Assembly (NCBI RefSeq): GCF_022759505.1
Contig: NZ_CP094289.1
Span: 1,860,001-1,924,000, forward strand
DNA length: 64,000 bases
Source: Georgenia sp. TF02-10
GTDB taxonomy: Bacteria; Actinomycetota; Actinomycetes; Actinomycetales; Actinomycetaceae
Reading direction: 5' to 3'
Both the position numbers and the translations under genes were made by a program. The notes below the pieces were generated by a model that was not told where the DNA came from, did no database searches, and was given only the letters and a program-made list of their open reading frames with translations. Of the stretch, positions 29,196 to 36,571 are shown in pieces; within the stretch, counting starts at the first letter, position 1; the number at the start of each line of letters is the position of its first letter.

Positions 29196-30670
29196 CACCC
29201 GACGAGCGCCCGCCCGAGCCGACCGCCGACCCCGCAGCGGAGGAGCGTCGCGCCGAGGCCCTGCGCGCCGGCCTGGCCGACTACGTGCTGGAGGACGAGG
29301 ACCTCGCCGTCCTCGACGGCGCGGACACCGAGGCGGAGGCCGCGCCCGCCCACGGGCTGCCCGTGCTCGCCGTCGTCGGCCGGCCGAACGTGGGCAAGTC
29401 CACCCTGGTCAACCGGATCCTCGGCCGCCGCGAGGCGGTTGTCCAGGACGTCCCGGGCGTCACCCGGGACCGCGTCAGCTACCCGGCGGAGTGGGCCGGG
29501 CGGCGCTTCACCCTGGTGGACACCGGCGGCTGGGAGACCGACCTGGCCGGCGTCGACGCGCGGGTCGCCGAGCAGGCCGAGGTCGCCGTCGGCCTGGCCG
29601 ACGCGGTGATGTTCGTGGTCGACGCGACCGTCGGGCCCACCGACACCGACGAGCGGGTGGTGCGGCTGCTGCGCCGCTCCGGCAAGCCGGTCGTCCTGGT
29701 GGCCAACAAGGTCGACTCGCCCGCGCAGGAGGCCGACGCCGCCCTGCTGTGGTCCCTCGGGCTGGGTGAGCCGCACCCGGTCTCGGCCCTGCACGGGCGC
29801 GGCTCGGGGGACCTGCTCGACGCCGCCGTGGCCGCCCTGCCCGAGGTCTCGGCCGTCGCCGGGGCGCTGCCGGAGGCCGGGCCGCGGCGGGTGGCCCTGC
29901 TCGGCCGGCCGAACGTAGGCAAGTCCTCCCTGCTCAACACCCTCGCCGGGGCCCAGCGCGTCGTCGTCCACGACGCCCCGGGCACCACCCGCGACCCGGT
30001 CGACGAGCTCATCGAGCTGGGCGGGCGGCCGTGGTGGTTCGTCGACACCGCCGGGATCCGCCGACGGGTGCACCAGACCTCCGGCGCGGACTTCTACGCC
30101 TCGCTGCGCACGCAGGCCGCGCTGGAGAAGGCAGAGGTGGCCGTGGTGCTCATCGACGCCTCGGTGCCGCTGACCGAGCAGGACACCCGGGTCATCCAGC
30201 AGGTGATCGACGCCGGCCGCGCCCTGGTCATCGCCTACAACAAGTGGGACCTGGTGGACGAGGACCGCCGGCCGCTGCTGGAGCGGGAGAACGAGCTCGA
30301 CCTCGTCCAGGTGCGGTGGGCGCCGCGGATCAACATCTCCGCGCGCACCGGGTGGCACACCAACCGGCTGGTGCGGGCGCTGGAGACCTCGCTGGCGTCG
30401 TGGGACACCCGCATCCCTACCGGCCGGCTCAACGCCTTCCTCGGCGAGCTCGCCGCCGCCCACCCGCACCCGGTGCGCGGCGGGAAGCAGCCGCGCATCC
30501 TGTTCGCCACCCAGGCCGCCAACCGGCCGCCGCGGTTCGTCATCTTCGCTACCGGGTTCATCGAGGCCGGTTACCGCCGGTTCCTGGAGAACCGGCTGCG
30601 GGAGGCCTTCGGGTTCGAGGGCTCACCGATCCAGATCAGCGTGCGGGTGCGGGAGAAGCGCCGGCGGTGA
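29192..30670 (+). CDS. der: Ribosome biogenesis GTPase Der (EngA)
   Basis: Tandem GTPase acting in 50S subunit assembly. The first G domain starts [18 protein letters not shown] (about residue 61) with DTGGWE, NKVD; the second starts [18 protein letters not shown] with DTAGIRRR and NKWD. A KH-like domain follows, ending in [10 protein letters not shown]. The protein has 492 residues. ATG 29192 overlaps plsC; an ATG 9 bases upstream is also in frame. It ends the tyrA-cmk-plsC-der operon. Confidence 0.97.
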   Translation: MTPDERPPEPTADPAAEERRAEALRAGLADYVLEDEDLAVLDGADTEAEAAPAHGLPVLAVVGRPNVGKSTLVNRILGRREAVVQDVPGVTRDRVSYPAEWAGRRFTLVDTGGWETDLAGVDARVAEQAEVAVGLADAVMFVVDATVGPTDTDERVVRLLRRSGKPVVLVANKVDSPAQEADAALLWSLGLGEPHPVSALHGRGSGDLLDAAVAALPEVSAVAGALPEAGPRRVALLGRPNVGKSSLLNTLAGAQRVVVHDAPGTTRDPVDELIELGGRPWWFVDTAGIRRRVHQTSGADFYASLRTQAALEKAEVAVVLIDASVPLTEQDTRVIQQVIDAGRALVIAYNKWDLVDEDRRPLLERENELDLVQVRWAPRINISARTGWHTNRLVRALETSLASWDTRIPTGRLNAFLGELAAAHPHPVRGGKQPRILFATQAANRPPRFVIFATGFIEAGYRRFLENRLREAFGFEGSPIQISVRVREKRRR

Positions 30671-30845
30671 CGCGGGCGCTGGGGCGGTAGCGGGGGAGAG
30701 CCGGCCCGGTGGGGGAAGCGCCGGCCCGGATGGGCATCGCCCGCCGGCCCCGGCGACGTCCCGGGTGGATTGTGAACTGCGCGGGTCACCGGCGGGTGCG
30801 GCTCCACCTCGCCGGTGGACGCGGGTTTCACCCCGTCGAGCCGCG

Positions 30846-31032
30846 CGTCCGTGTGGTACTTGTGGCGGGTATCCAGGCCGTGATGAGCCTGTTGCTAAAT
30901 AGGCTCGAGCGGTCGGACAGCCACAACATGTAGGGCCTGAACGCCTCCTCAGGCCCACATCTTGTGGTGCTCGTTAAGAGCATCCCCAAAAAGCAACAGG
31001 CTCTGATACCCGTCATAAGTACCACACGGACG
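30846..31032. repeat. 187-bp imperfect palindromic element, MITE-like or terminator-like
   Basis: The ends CGTCCGTGTGGTACTT (30846) and its complement (ending 31032) match perfectly over 16 bases and in 25 of 27 when extended. A second pair is AGCCTGTTGCT (30886) with AGCAACAGGCT (30992). The centre pairs CCACAA...GGGCCTGA with TCAGGCCC...TTGTGG around 30941-30948. Base composition is lower in GC than its surroundings. It lies between convergent der and the gene at 31115. Nothing in it looks like a protein gene. Confidence 0.8.
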
Positions 31033-31114
31033 GCCCGTCCTGGCGCCATGGGTCGCCGAGCCCGCGTCGTGCGGGGCCGGGTCGCCGGCAAGCGCCGGGG
31101 CGCGCGGAGGCGGG

Positions 31115-31300
31115 TCAGCGGTCGGCTGCGGTGTCCGCGTCCTCCTCCCCCTCGAAGGAGCTGGCGGCACCGGCACCGAGCCCCACGCCGGTCTCCTTGT
31201 TGGGGACGTCGGTCCCCGGCTTGTCGGGCACCTGGTCCGTGTCTTGCTCCGGGGCGTCGCTGGCCATCTTCTGGATGTCCTCGGGGTCGTGCTGCGTCAT
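31115..31300 (-). CDS. Small acidic actinobacterial protein of unknown function
   Basis: 61 residues, strongly acidic and without hydrophobic segments: MTQHDPEDIQKMASDAPEQD and later VPDKPGTDVPNKETGVGLG. The sequence has the look of a small conserved actinobacterial family, and the start is supported by AGGGAGGGAG 7 bases upstream. No enzymatic motif is visible; it is likely to be disordered. The 269 bases upstream, up to the next gene end, hold no feature I recognise. Confidence 0.7.
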   Translation of the reverse strand: MTQHDPEDIQKMASDAPEQDTDQVPDKPGTDVPNKETGVGLGAGAASSFEGEEDADTAADR

Positions 31301-31569
31301 CGGTCGCTCCCTCCCTGGGTGGTCGCCCGGCGGTTGCCCGGCTGCGGGCGTCCGACGGCGGACACGGACAGTCTCGGCGCCGTCTGGGCGTCCGGCAACC
31401 GAGCCGGCTCGGGCCGCCATGCAGGTCGAAGCCGCCGGGCGCCGTCGGGTGCTGTTGGGACCGGGACGCCCTCGGCCGGGCGCCCGTCGTCGCACCCGCC
31501 CGGACGCCGTCGGGCCGCCGCCCGCCGTCGGCAAACCCATCGCACCCGGACGGTCGAACGCCGCGGACG

Positions 31570-33012
31570 TCAGCGGTCCCGCACCGCGTCGAGGAGCTCG
31601 AGCGCGACGTCGTAGACGCCGAACGGGAGGTAGTGGTTGGTCAGCACGACGACCACCAGCCCGTCCCGGGGCAGGCATGCCGCGAACGCCGCGAAGCCGG
31701 GCGTTGAGCCGTAGGCGCCGACGGCGGGGGTGCCGCGGGCGGCGGTGAGGTCGTGCAGCCCGAGGCCGATCTGGTGGCTGGGGAAGGTAGCCATCTCGGT
31801 CAGCGACGTGCCCGAGACCACGTGCCCGCCGCACAGCCGGGTCCACCACCGGGCCAGGCTGGGGGCGTCGGCGACCATCGCCCGCGCCGCGCCACCGGCA
31901 CTGGCCTCGGAGAGGGAGAGCAGGTACCCGCCGCCGCGGCTCCAGGTGCCGGGCTCCAGGCCGACGCCGAACGGGATCGCTACCGGCTCGGTGGGCCGCT
32001 CGCCCGGCTGGAGGACGAGCCGGTCCAGCCCGGGCCCGGCCAGCACCCCGGCCCGCAGCGCGGCGTGCAGCTCCCGCCCGGTCACCGTCTCCACCACCAG
32101 ACCGGCCAGGACGTAGTTGGTGGCGGACTCCGAGGGGATCGTGCCCTTGCGGAAGCGGGTGTCGCCGACGAGGCCGAGGACCTCCGCCGGCGTCCACGCG
32201 CGCATCGGGTCGGCGTGCACGGTAATGCTGTAGCCGACGGTCTCCCGGAAGTCCGGGATGCCGCTGCGCATCCCGAGCACCTCGCGGACGGTGGCGTCGT
32301 TGGTGTCGAAGCCCAGGCCGGCCGGCAGGTACCGCTCGATGGGCTCGTCAAGCCCGAGGAGCCCGGTCTCGGCGAGCCGGAGCACCTCGGCGGCGACGAC
32401 GGTCTGGGTCAACGAGCCGATCGCGAACTGGTGCTCGCTCGTCATCGGGCGGGTGCCGTCCGCGGTGCCCACCGCGCCGGTCCAGGTGCCGCGCTCGGCG
32501 TCCACGACGACGGCGCTGTACCCGCCCCGGATCCCGCCCCTGGTCAGGGCCTGGGTGAGGACGTCGGTGAGGGCGGCAGCGTCGGCCGCCGGGAGCGTGG
32601 CCGGGACCGGGTCGACAAGCCCGGTGACCGGGAAAGGCGCCGGAAAGGCGGTGAGCTTCTCGGCGGTGGCGGTCGTGGTGGCGGTGGGCCGGTCGGGCGT
32701 CGGGGTGGGCGGCACCGTCTCCTCGAGCGCGGGGGTGCAGCCGGTGAGGAGGGTTAGGAGCAGGAGCCAGGCGCGGGGTCGGCGGTAGGGGCGCGGGACG
32801 GGCGGGAAGCGCCGGAAGCGTGGGGAGCGGCGGACAACCGTGGAGCGCGGGAAGACCGTGGCCCGGCTGTGACGGTGGCGGGGGGCGTCGGCGCGGGGAG
32901 GTGCGGCGCGGGCCCGGCCCGCCGGCGCTCCGGGTCGCCCGGGGGCGACGTGGCGGTGCCGCCGGTGGGCGCCGTGCCCGGCCGGAGGCGGGGTGAACAC
33001 CAGGGCGTTCAC
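31570..33012 (-). CDS. Beta-lactamase/serine hydrolase-fold lipoprotein lacking catalytic motifs
   Basis: Class C beta-lactamase fold, probably lipid-anchored: RAWLLLLTLLTGC is a signal with a lipobox Cys. The fold landmarks are FAIGSLTQTVVAAEVLRLAETGLLGLDEPIERYLP, REVLGMRSGIPDF, TNYVLAGLVVETVTG and STPGFAAF. The SxxK motif reads SLTQ (Gln for Lys), the YxN region reads ESA, and the usual HxG has Tyr. Catalysis is therefore doubtful. The start is uncertain: GTG 33012 puts about 80 Arg/Pro-rich residues before the signal, but no closer canonical start is in frame. Confidence 0.72.
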   Translation of the reverse strand: MNALVFTPPPAGHGAHRRHRHVAPGRPGAPAGRARAAPPRADAPRHRHSRATVFPRSTVVRRSPRFRRFPPVPRPYRRPRAWLLLLTLLTGCTPALEETVPPTPTPDRPTATTTATAEKLTAFPAPFPVTGLVDPVPATLPAADAAALTDVLTQALTRGGIRGGYSAVVVDAERGTWTGAVGTADGTRPMTSEHQFAIGSLTQTVVAAEVLRLAETGLLGLDEPIERYLPAGLGFDTNDATVREVLGMRSGIPDFRETVGYSITVHADPMRAWTPAEVLGLVGDTRFRKGTIPSESATNYVLAGLVVETVTGRELHAALRAGVLAGPGLDRLVLQPGERPTEPVAIPFGVGLEPGTWSRGGGYLLSLSEASAGGAARAMVADAPSLARWWTRLCGGHVVSGTSLTEMATFPSHQIGLGLHDLTAARGTPAVGAYGSTPGFAAFAACLPRDGLVVVVLTNHYLPFGVYDVALELLDAVRDR

Positions 33013-33237
33013 GCCACGAGTGTCCCACCGGCGCTGCTGCGCGGGTAGTAGTGCCTGGCGGCGGGGACTCCGGGCGCGTGGGGTCACGCACGCGCTCGCC
33101 CGGTCGCCGTCGGCGGCGTCCAGGGTGGTCGGCTGATGGGCCGGCGGCGTCGGCCGCGGCGGGGAACTGTGGTGGCACGGCGGTGACAGTGAGCCGCCCG
33201 GGTGCGGGCCGCCGTCGGGCGGGGTAGCACTAGGGAC

Positions 33238-33921
33238 ATGACCGACAACGCCCCCGGGGCGGCCCTGCTGGACGCCGACGGCACGCTGGTGGACTCCAAC
33301 TACCTGCACGTCGACGCCTGGTCGCAGGCGTTCGATGAGGTGGGCCACCCGGTGGAGTCCTGGCGGATCCACCGGTGCATCGGGATGGGCTCGGACCTGC
33401 TGCTGCCCGAGCTGCTCGGCACGGAGGGCGCGCGGGCGGTGGGGCAGCGGGCGAAGGAGGTCCATGCGCGGGTGTACGAGCAGGTCGCCCACCGCCAGCG
33501 GCGGCTGGACGGGGTGCCCGAGCTCGTGCGCGCGCTGCGGGCGAAGGGAGTGCGGGTGGTCGTCTCGACGTCGGCCGCGCCCAATGAGCTCGAGCGCATC
33601 CGCAAGGTCCTGGACCTGGACGGCGAGGTGGACGGCATCACCGCCGCCGCCGACGTCGAGGAGGCCAAACCCGCCCCGGACCTCGTCCAGGCCGCCCTGA
33701 CGAAGGCGGGTGTGCCCGCCGACCGGGCGGTGTTCGTGGGGGATGCGGTGTGGGACGCGCAGGCCTGCGGGCGGGCCGGTGTTTCCTGCGTCGGGGTGCT
33801 CACCGGCGGCATCAGCGAGCCCGAGCTGCGCGAGGCGGGAGCGGTGGCGGTGTACGAGTCGGTCGCGCACCTGCTGGCCGAGCTGGATGGCTCGCCGCTG
33901 GCGCGGCTGTGGTCGGACTGA
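33238..33921 (+). CDS. HAD-superfamily hydrolase (phosphatase, beta-phosphoglucomutase-like)
   Basis: Motif I is ALLDADGTLVDSNYLH (nucleophile and acid Asp), motif II VVVSTSAAP, motif III Lys in EEAKPAPD, motif IV FVGDAVWDAQAC. A helical cap follows motif I. The protein has 227 residues. ATG 33238 with TAGGGAC upstream is preferred over an in-frame GTG at 33202. It is divergent from the serine-hydrolase-like gene. The substrate is unknown; small sugar phosphates are typical. Confidence 0.85.
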   Translation: MTDNAPGAALLDADGTLVDSNYLHVDAWSQAFDEVGHPVESWRIHRCIGMGSDLLLPELLGTEGARAVGQRAKEVHARVYEQVAHRQRRLDGVPELVRALRAKGVRVVVSTSAAPNELERIRKVLDLDGEVDGITAAADVEEAKPAPDLVQAALTKAGVPADRAVFVGDAVWDAQACGRAGVSCVGVLTGGISEPELREAGAVAVYESVAHLLAELDGSPLARLWSD

Positions 33922-34031
33922 GGACGCCCCTTGAGCCAACGCTCTTGCTACCTCCTGGATACCCTCGCTCCCGATGCCCGGGCGAGGCGCCGATCGGCTG
34001 CATGCTCGTGGCGGCCGGCACAGCGCGCAGG

Positions 34032-34061
34032 TTCGAGCGGCAGCCACCACTGCGGTAGCCT
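34032..34061 (+). promoter_or_regulatory. Candidate promoter of tRNA-Pro
   Basis: TTCGAG at 34032-34037 and TAGCCT at 34056-34061 with an 18-base spacer. The -10 ends 25 bases before the mature tRNA 5' end. Confidence 0.35.
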
Positions 34062-34086
34062 GTCACCGGCCCGCCGAGCGGGCCGA

Positions 34087-34160
<74 letters not shown>

Positions 34161-34247
34161 CGGAAATGCCTTGATGAGAGGCAACTTTCACCAGGGCTTC
34201 GTCGTGTCTGGGCCTCGGCTCGGGCCTGGCGCAAGGTCGACATCGCG

Positions 34248-34433
34248 CCTCCCGGCCGAGCCGCGAGGCCGTCCGCGGGGGACGCCATGGAGGTGGCAAG
34301 CGTGATGCCTCTTCAGCGCGTCAGGGAACCCCGCGAGCAAGCCGATGCCGTGCTATGGCTGGCCTCGGGCCGCGCCTCGTTCGTCATGGGAATCGCCATT
34401 GTCGTCGATGACAGCAACCTCGCGATGAACTGA
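34248..34433 (+). pseudogene. C-terminal remnant of a short-chain dehydrogenase/reductase
   Basis: The frame ending at TGA 34431-34433 reads VREPREQADAVLWLASGRAS then FVMGIAIVVDDSN, clearly the last 45 residues of an SDR (family pattern EEIADAVLWLASDRASFVTGIALPVDGG). The Rossmann and catalytic YxxxK parts are missing. The glycine-rich end is altered (VDDSN for VDGGY). It lies 88 bases after tRNA-Pro. Confidence 0.75.
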
Positions 34434-34839
34434 GGGGGTCTGTCGCTGGTCTGTTGCAGCCCCGCACGCTGCAGCGAACAATGCCACCGCCCAGAGCGAT
34501 TCGCCACAATGACCGTCCTTGCGACGCCACATCGTGGCAGCTCAACAATCACGCGCTGCTGTTGCATGAGGAACGGGAGTGCATGGAGAACGTGGCAACG
34601 AGCTGCCAGTATAGGATTTCGTCTGCGGTGGTGGTGTGGTTGCAGCGTACTTCCTCATCCCGATGCTCATGCACGACTACGCCGGAAACGTCGATGCCCG
34701 CCTCGTGCACGCGGACTCGCTCGAACTGCAGATCGCGCTGCTCGCCTACGCGGAGTGCTACGCCAGGTTGACACAGAGGGGGCGTACGTCAGGCACATAC
34801 ACACGGTGCAATATAGCAAACGAGCCGACCCTGGACGAG
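34434..34839. other. 406-base region without a clear gene
   Basis: Lower GC than the surroundings. An open frame upstream of and continuous with the nucleotidyltransferase gene (from GTG 34636) reads LELQIALLAYAECYARLTQR but matches no family I know and may be a fragment. TTGACA at 34769-34774 is a good -35-like box; no well spaced -10 follows, the nearest AT-rich hexamers being at 34809-34815. Confidence 0.45.
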
Positions 34840-35301
34840 ATGTCGTTCGGCCGATGGGCCCGCTACCGGCGCCACGCCCTCGGGCTGACTCGGGCGGATG
34901 TCGCCGCCCGCGCCGGCATGGCCCAGTCGAACCTCGCCGCCATCGACGCAGGGCGCCGCAGCGCCGAACCCCGGACCGTCGCCCGCCTGCGGGCCACCCT
35001 GTCTGCCCGGCCCAGCATCCTGTTCGACCGCAACCGTGCGGCCATACTCGACGCCGCCCGGCGGCACCGCGTCACGAACGGGCGGGTCTTCGGTTCCGTG
35101 GCCCGCGGGGAGGATCGCCCATGCGCATCCGACGTCGACCTGCTCGTCGAGCTGCCCAAGGACGACGCCGCGGCCGCCTACCTGGAGTCCGCCGATGAGG
35201 CGGCACGGATTCTCACCGTGCCGGTCGACGTCGTCCCGGACCGCGGATCCAGGGCGGACAGGGTGCTGACTGCGGCACGCCGTGAGGCAGCGGCCCTGTG
35301 A
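34840..35301 (+). CDS. HTH-fused MNT-type nucleotidyltransferase, putative antitoxin
   Basis: The N-terminal XRE-like HTH (RYRRHALGLTRADVAARAGM then QSNLAAIDAGRR) is followed by a minimal nucleotidyltransferase domain with FGSVARGEDRPCASDVDLLVE. This matches the GSx10DxD motif except that 11 residues separate GS from DVD. MNT proteins paired with HEPN proteins form type VII toxin-antitoxin systems, in which the MNT AMPylates and silences the HEPN toxin. About 153 residues from ATG 34840; earlier in-frame starts are weaker. The HEPN gene begins 32 bases downstream. Confidence 0.72.
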   Translation: MSFGRWARYRRHALGLTRADVAARAGMAQSNLAAIDAGRRSAEPRTVARLRATLSARPSILFDRNRAAILDAARRHRVTNGRVFGSVARGEDRPCASDVDLLVELPKDDAAAAYLESADEAARILTVPVDVVPDRGSRADRVLTAARREAAAL

Positions 35302-35333
35302 GCGCCGGCCGCTGACAGCCGCGCGACCCGCCA

Positions 35334-36026
35334 GTGCGCTCCGGCCACCTCGCCCGGAAGGGGCCCGACAGCACCCTGCCCCCTGTTGACGGCACCGACG
35401 AGGACACGACACAGTCCGGGGACGACTACTTCGCCCAGCACGGCTTCCGACGCAGTACCCGGCCCTTCGACCCCGAGCAGACGCGACGCAGACTCTCGGA
35501 CATCCTCGAGCAGGCGCGAATCTGCGCCAGGATCGTCAGCGACGGTCGCCGGGCCTTCGACGCGGACACATTCGCGGCCCTCAAGACGCGTATGGCGGCA
35601 CAGCGATCGATCGAGATCATCGCCGAGGCGGCCTCCAAGCTGCACTCCGACTACAAGAAGGGCTTCCCGGGCGTCCAGTGGCACAGCCTCTACCAGATGC
35701 GCACCCTGGCCGTGCACCAAGACGACAGGGTCCGTGACGACGTCATCTGGGCAACCCTCAGCACGAATGTGCCCGAGATGGTCTCCCGGCTCGGCCTGCC
35801 GGCTTGGCCGACGGCGGCATCGCACTGCCCGATGACCTCGAGGCCCCAGGCCCGGCTCGGTCGGATCAGATGCTCCCGCGGAGTAGTGCGGGGAGTCCGC
35901 GTACGTCAGCCAGGATCGCAGCGCGGCGCCTCGCGCAATTGTCGCGGACCTGCCTGCGCCGGAGGTACAGGACCAGCGAAACCCCGGCGCGGCACGGCAC
36001 CGTCAGGACGCGCGGCGGGTCAATAG
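35334..36026 (+). CDS. HEPN/DUF86-like protein, putative toxin, with aberrant C-terminal tail
   Basis: The core (about residues 40-155) is HEPN/DUF86-like: RRRLSDILEQARICARIVSD, RMAAQRSIEIIAEAASKLHS and YQMRTLAVHQDDRVRDDVIW. RTLAVH gives the Rx4H ribonuclease motif. In HepT-type toxins a Tyr follows (Rx4HxY) and is the AMPylation target; here that position is Asp. After residue 160 about 70 Arg/Pro/Gly-rich residues unlike the family suggest a 3' frameshift or fusion. The GTG start has no strong RBS. It is probably co-transcribed with the MNT gene. Confidence 0.65.
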   Translation: MRSGHLARKGPDSTLPPVDGTDEDTTQSGDDYFAQHGFRRSTRPFDPEQTRRRLSDILEQARICARIVSDGRRAFDADTFAALKTRMAAQRSIEIIAEAASKLHSDYKKGFPGVQWHSLYQMRTLAVHQDDRVRDDVIWATLSTNVPEMVSRLGLPAWPTAASHCPMTSRPQARLGRIRCSRGVVRGVRVRQPGSQRGASRNCRGPACAGGTGPAKPRRGTAPSGRAAGQ

Positions 36027-36571
36027 CCGGGGCCGGGCAAACCCGGCCAGGTCGAGCGCCGCCGAGGGATGGGTACGGCAGGAACTGCCATCCCCACCCC
36101 CACCCCTTCATACGAGGTGGTAGTTGCGTGCGTGGGTCGTCTATCCGAACCGCTGAGCCTCGGGAGGACTCCATCCCCCGTTCGGGTGCCCTTGCCCAAG
36201 GGTGAGGCCGAGGGTCTGCGGGCGCCGCGCCGCGGCTGCGCCGGCGGTGTGCCTAAGATCGCGCCGGCCGCGCGTCCCGGCGGGACGGACGCGTCGTACA
36301 ATGATTGCATCACCGGCTGGTTCTGGGCGTCTCGTGCGCCGAGGCCGGTGTCCGGGCCGCAACCACGCGGCCCTACGACCCACGGTGGGCGCACCCTCCG
36401 GGCCGTCGCCCCGGCGGCGGATCTCTCGGGCCGGCAGACGTGCCCGGGGAGCATGCCGGAGCAGGCTCCTGGACGGCCCACCGGGCCGGCGCGGGCGGGG
36501 TGCAGATCATCCCTGCGGACGCCGGCGACGACTGAGGAGGACCCCTGTCTCGACGAGACCCGCGCCAGTCG
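36027..36571. other. 545-base region before the SNF2 gene, with a possible small ORF
   Basis: TACAAT at 36297-36302 is a good -10-like hexamer, with no matching -35. An open frame from TTG 36305 to TGA 36533-36535 (76 codons) ends with QIIPADAGDD directly before GAGGAGG; no family similarity is seen. GAGGAGGA at 36534-36541 is the only strong Shine-Dalgarno near the SNF2 gene. It would fit a CTG at 36545, in frame with the SNF2 coding sequence, better than the GTG at 36572. Confidence 0.45.
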
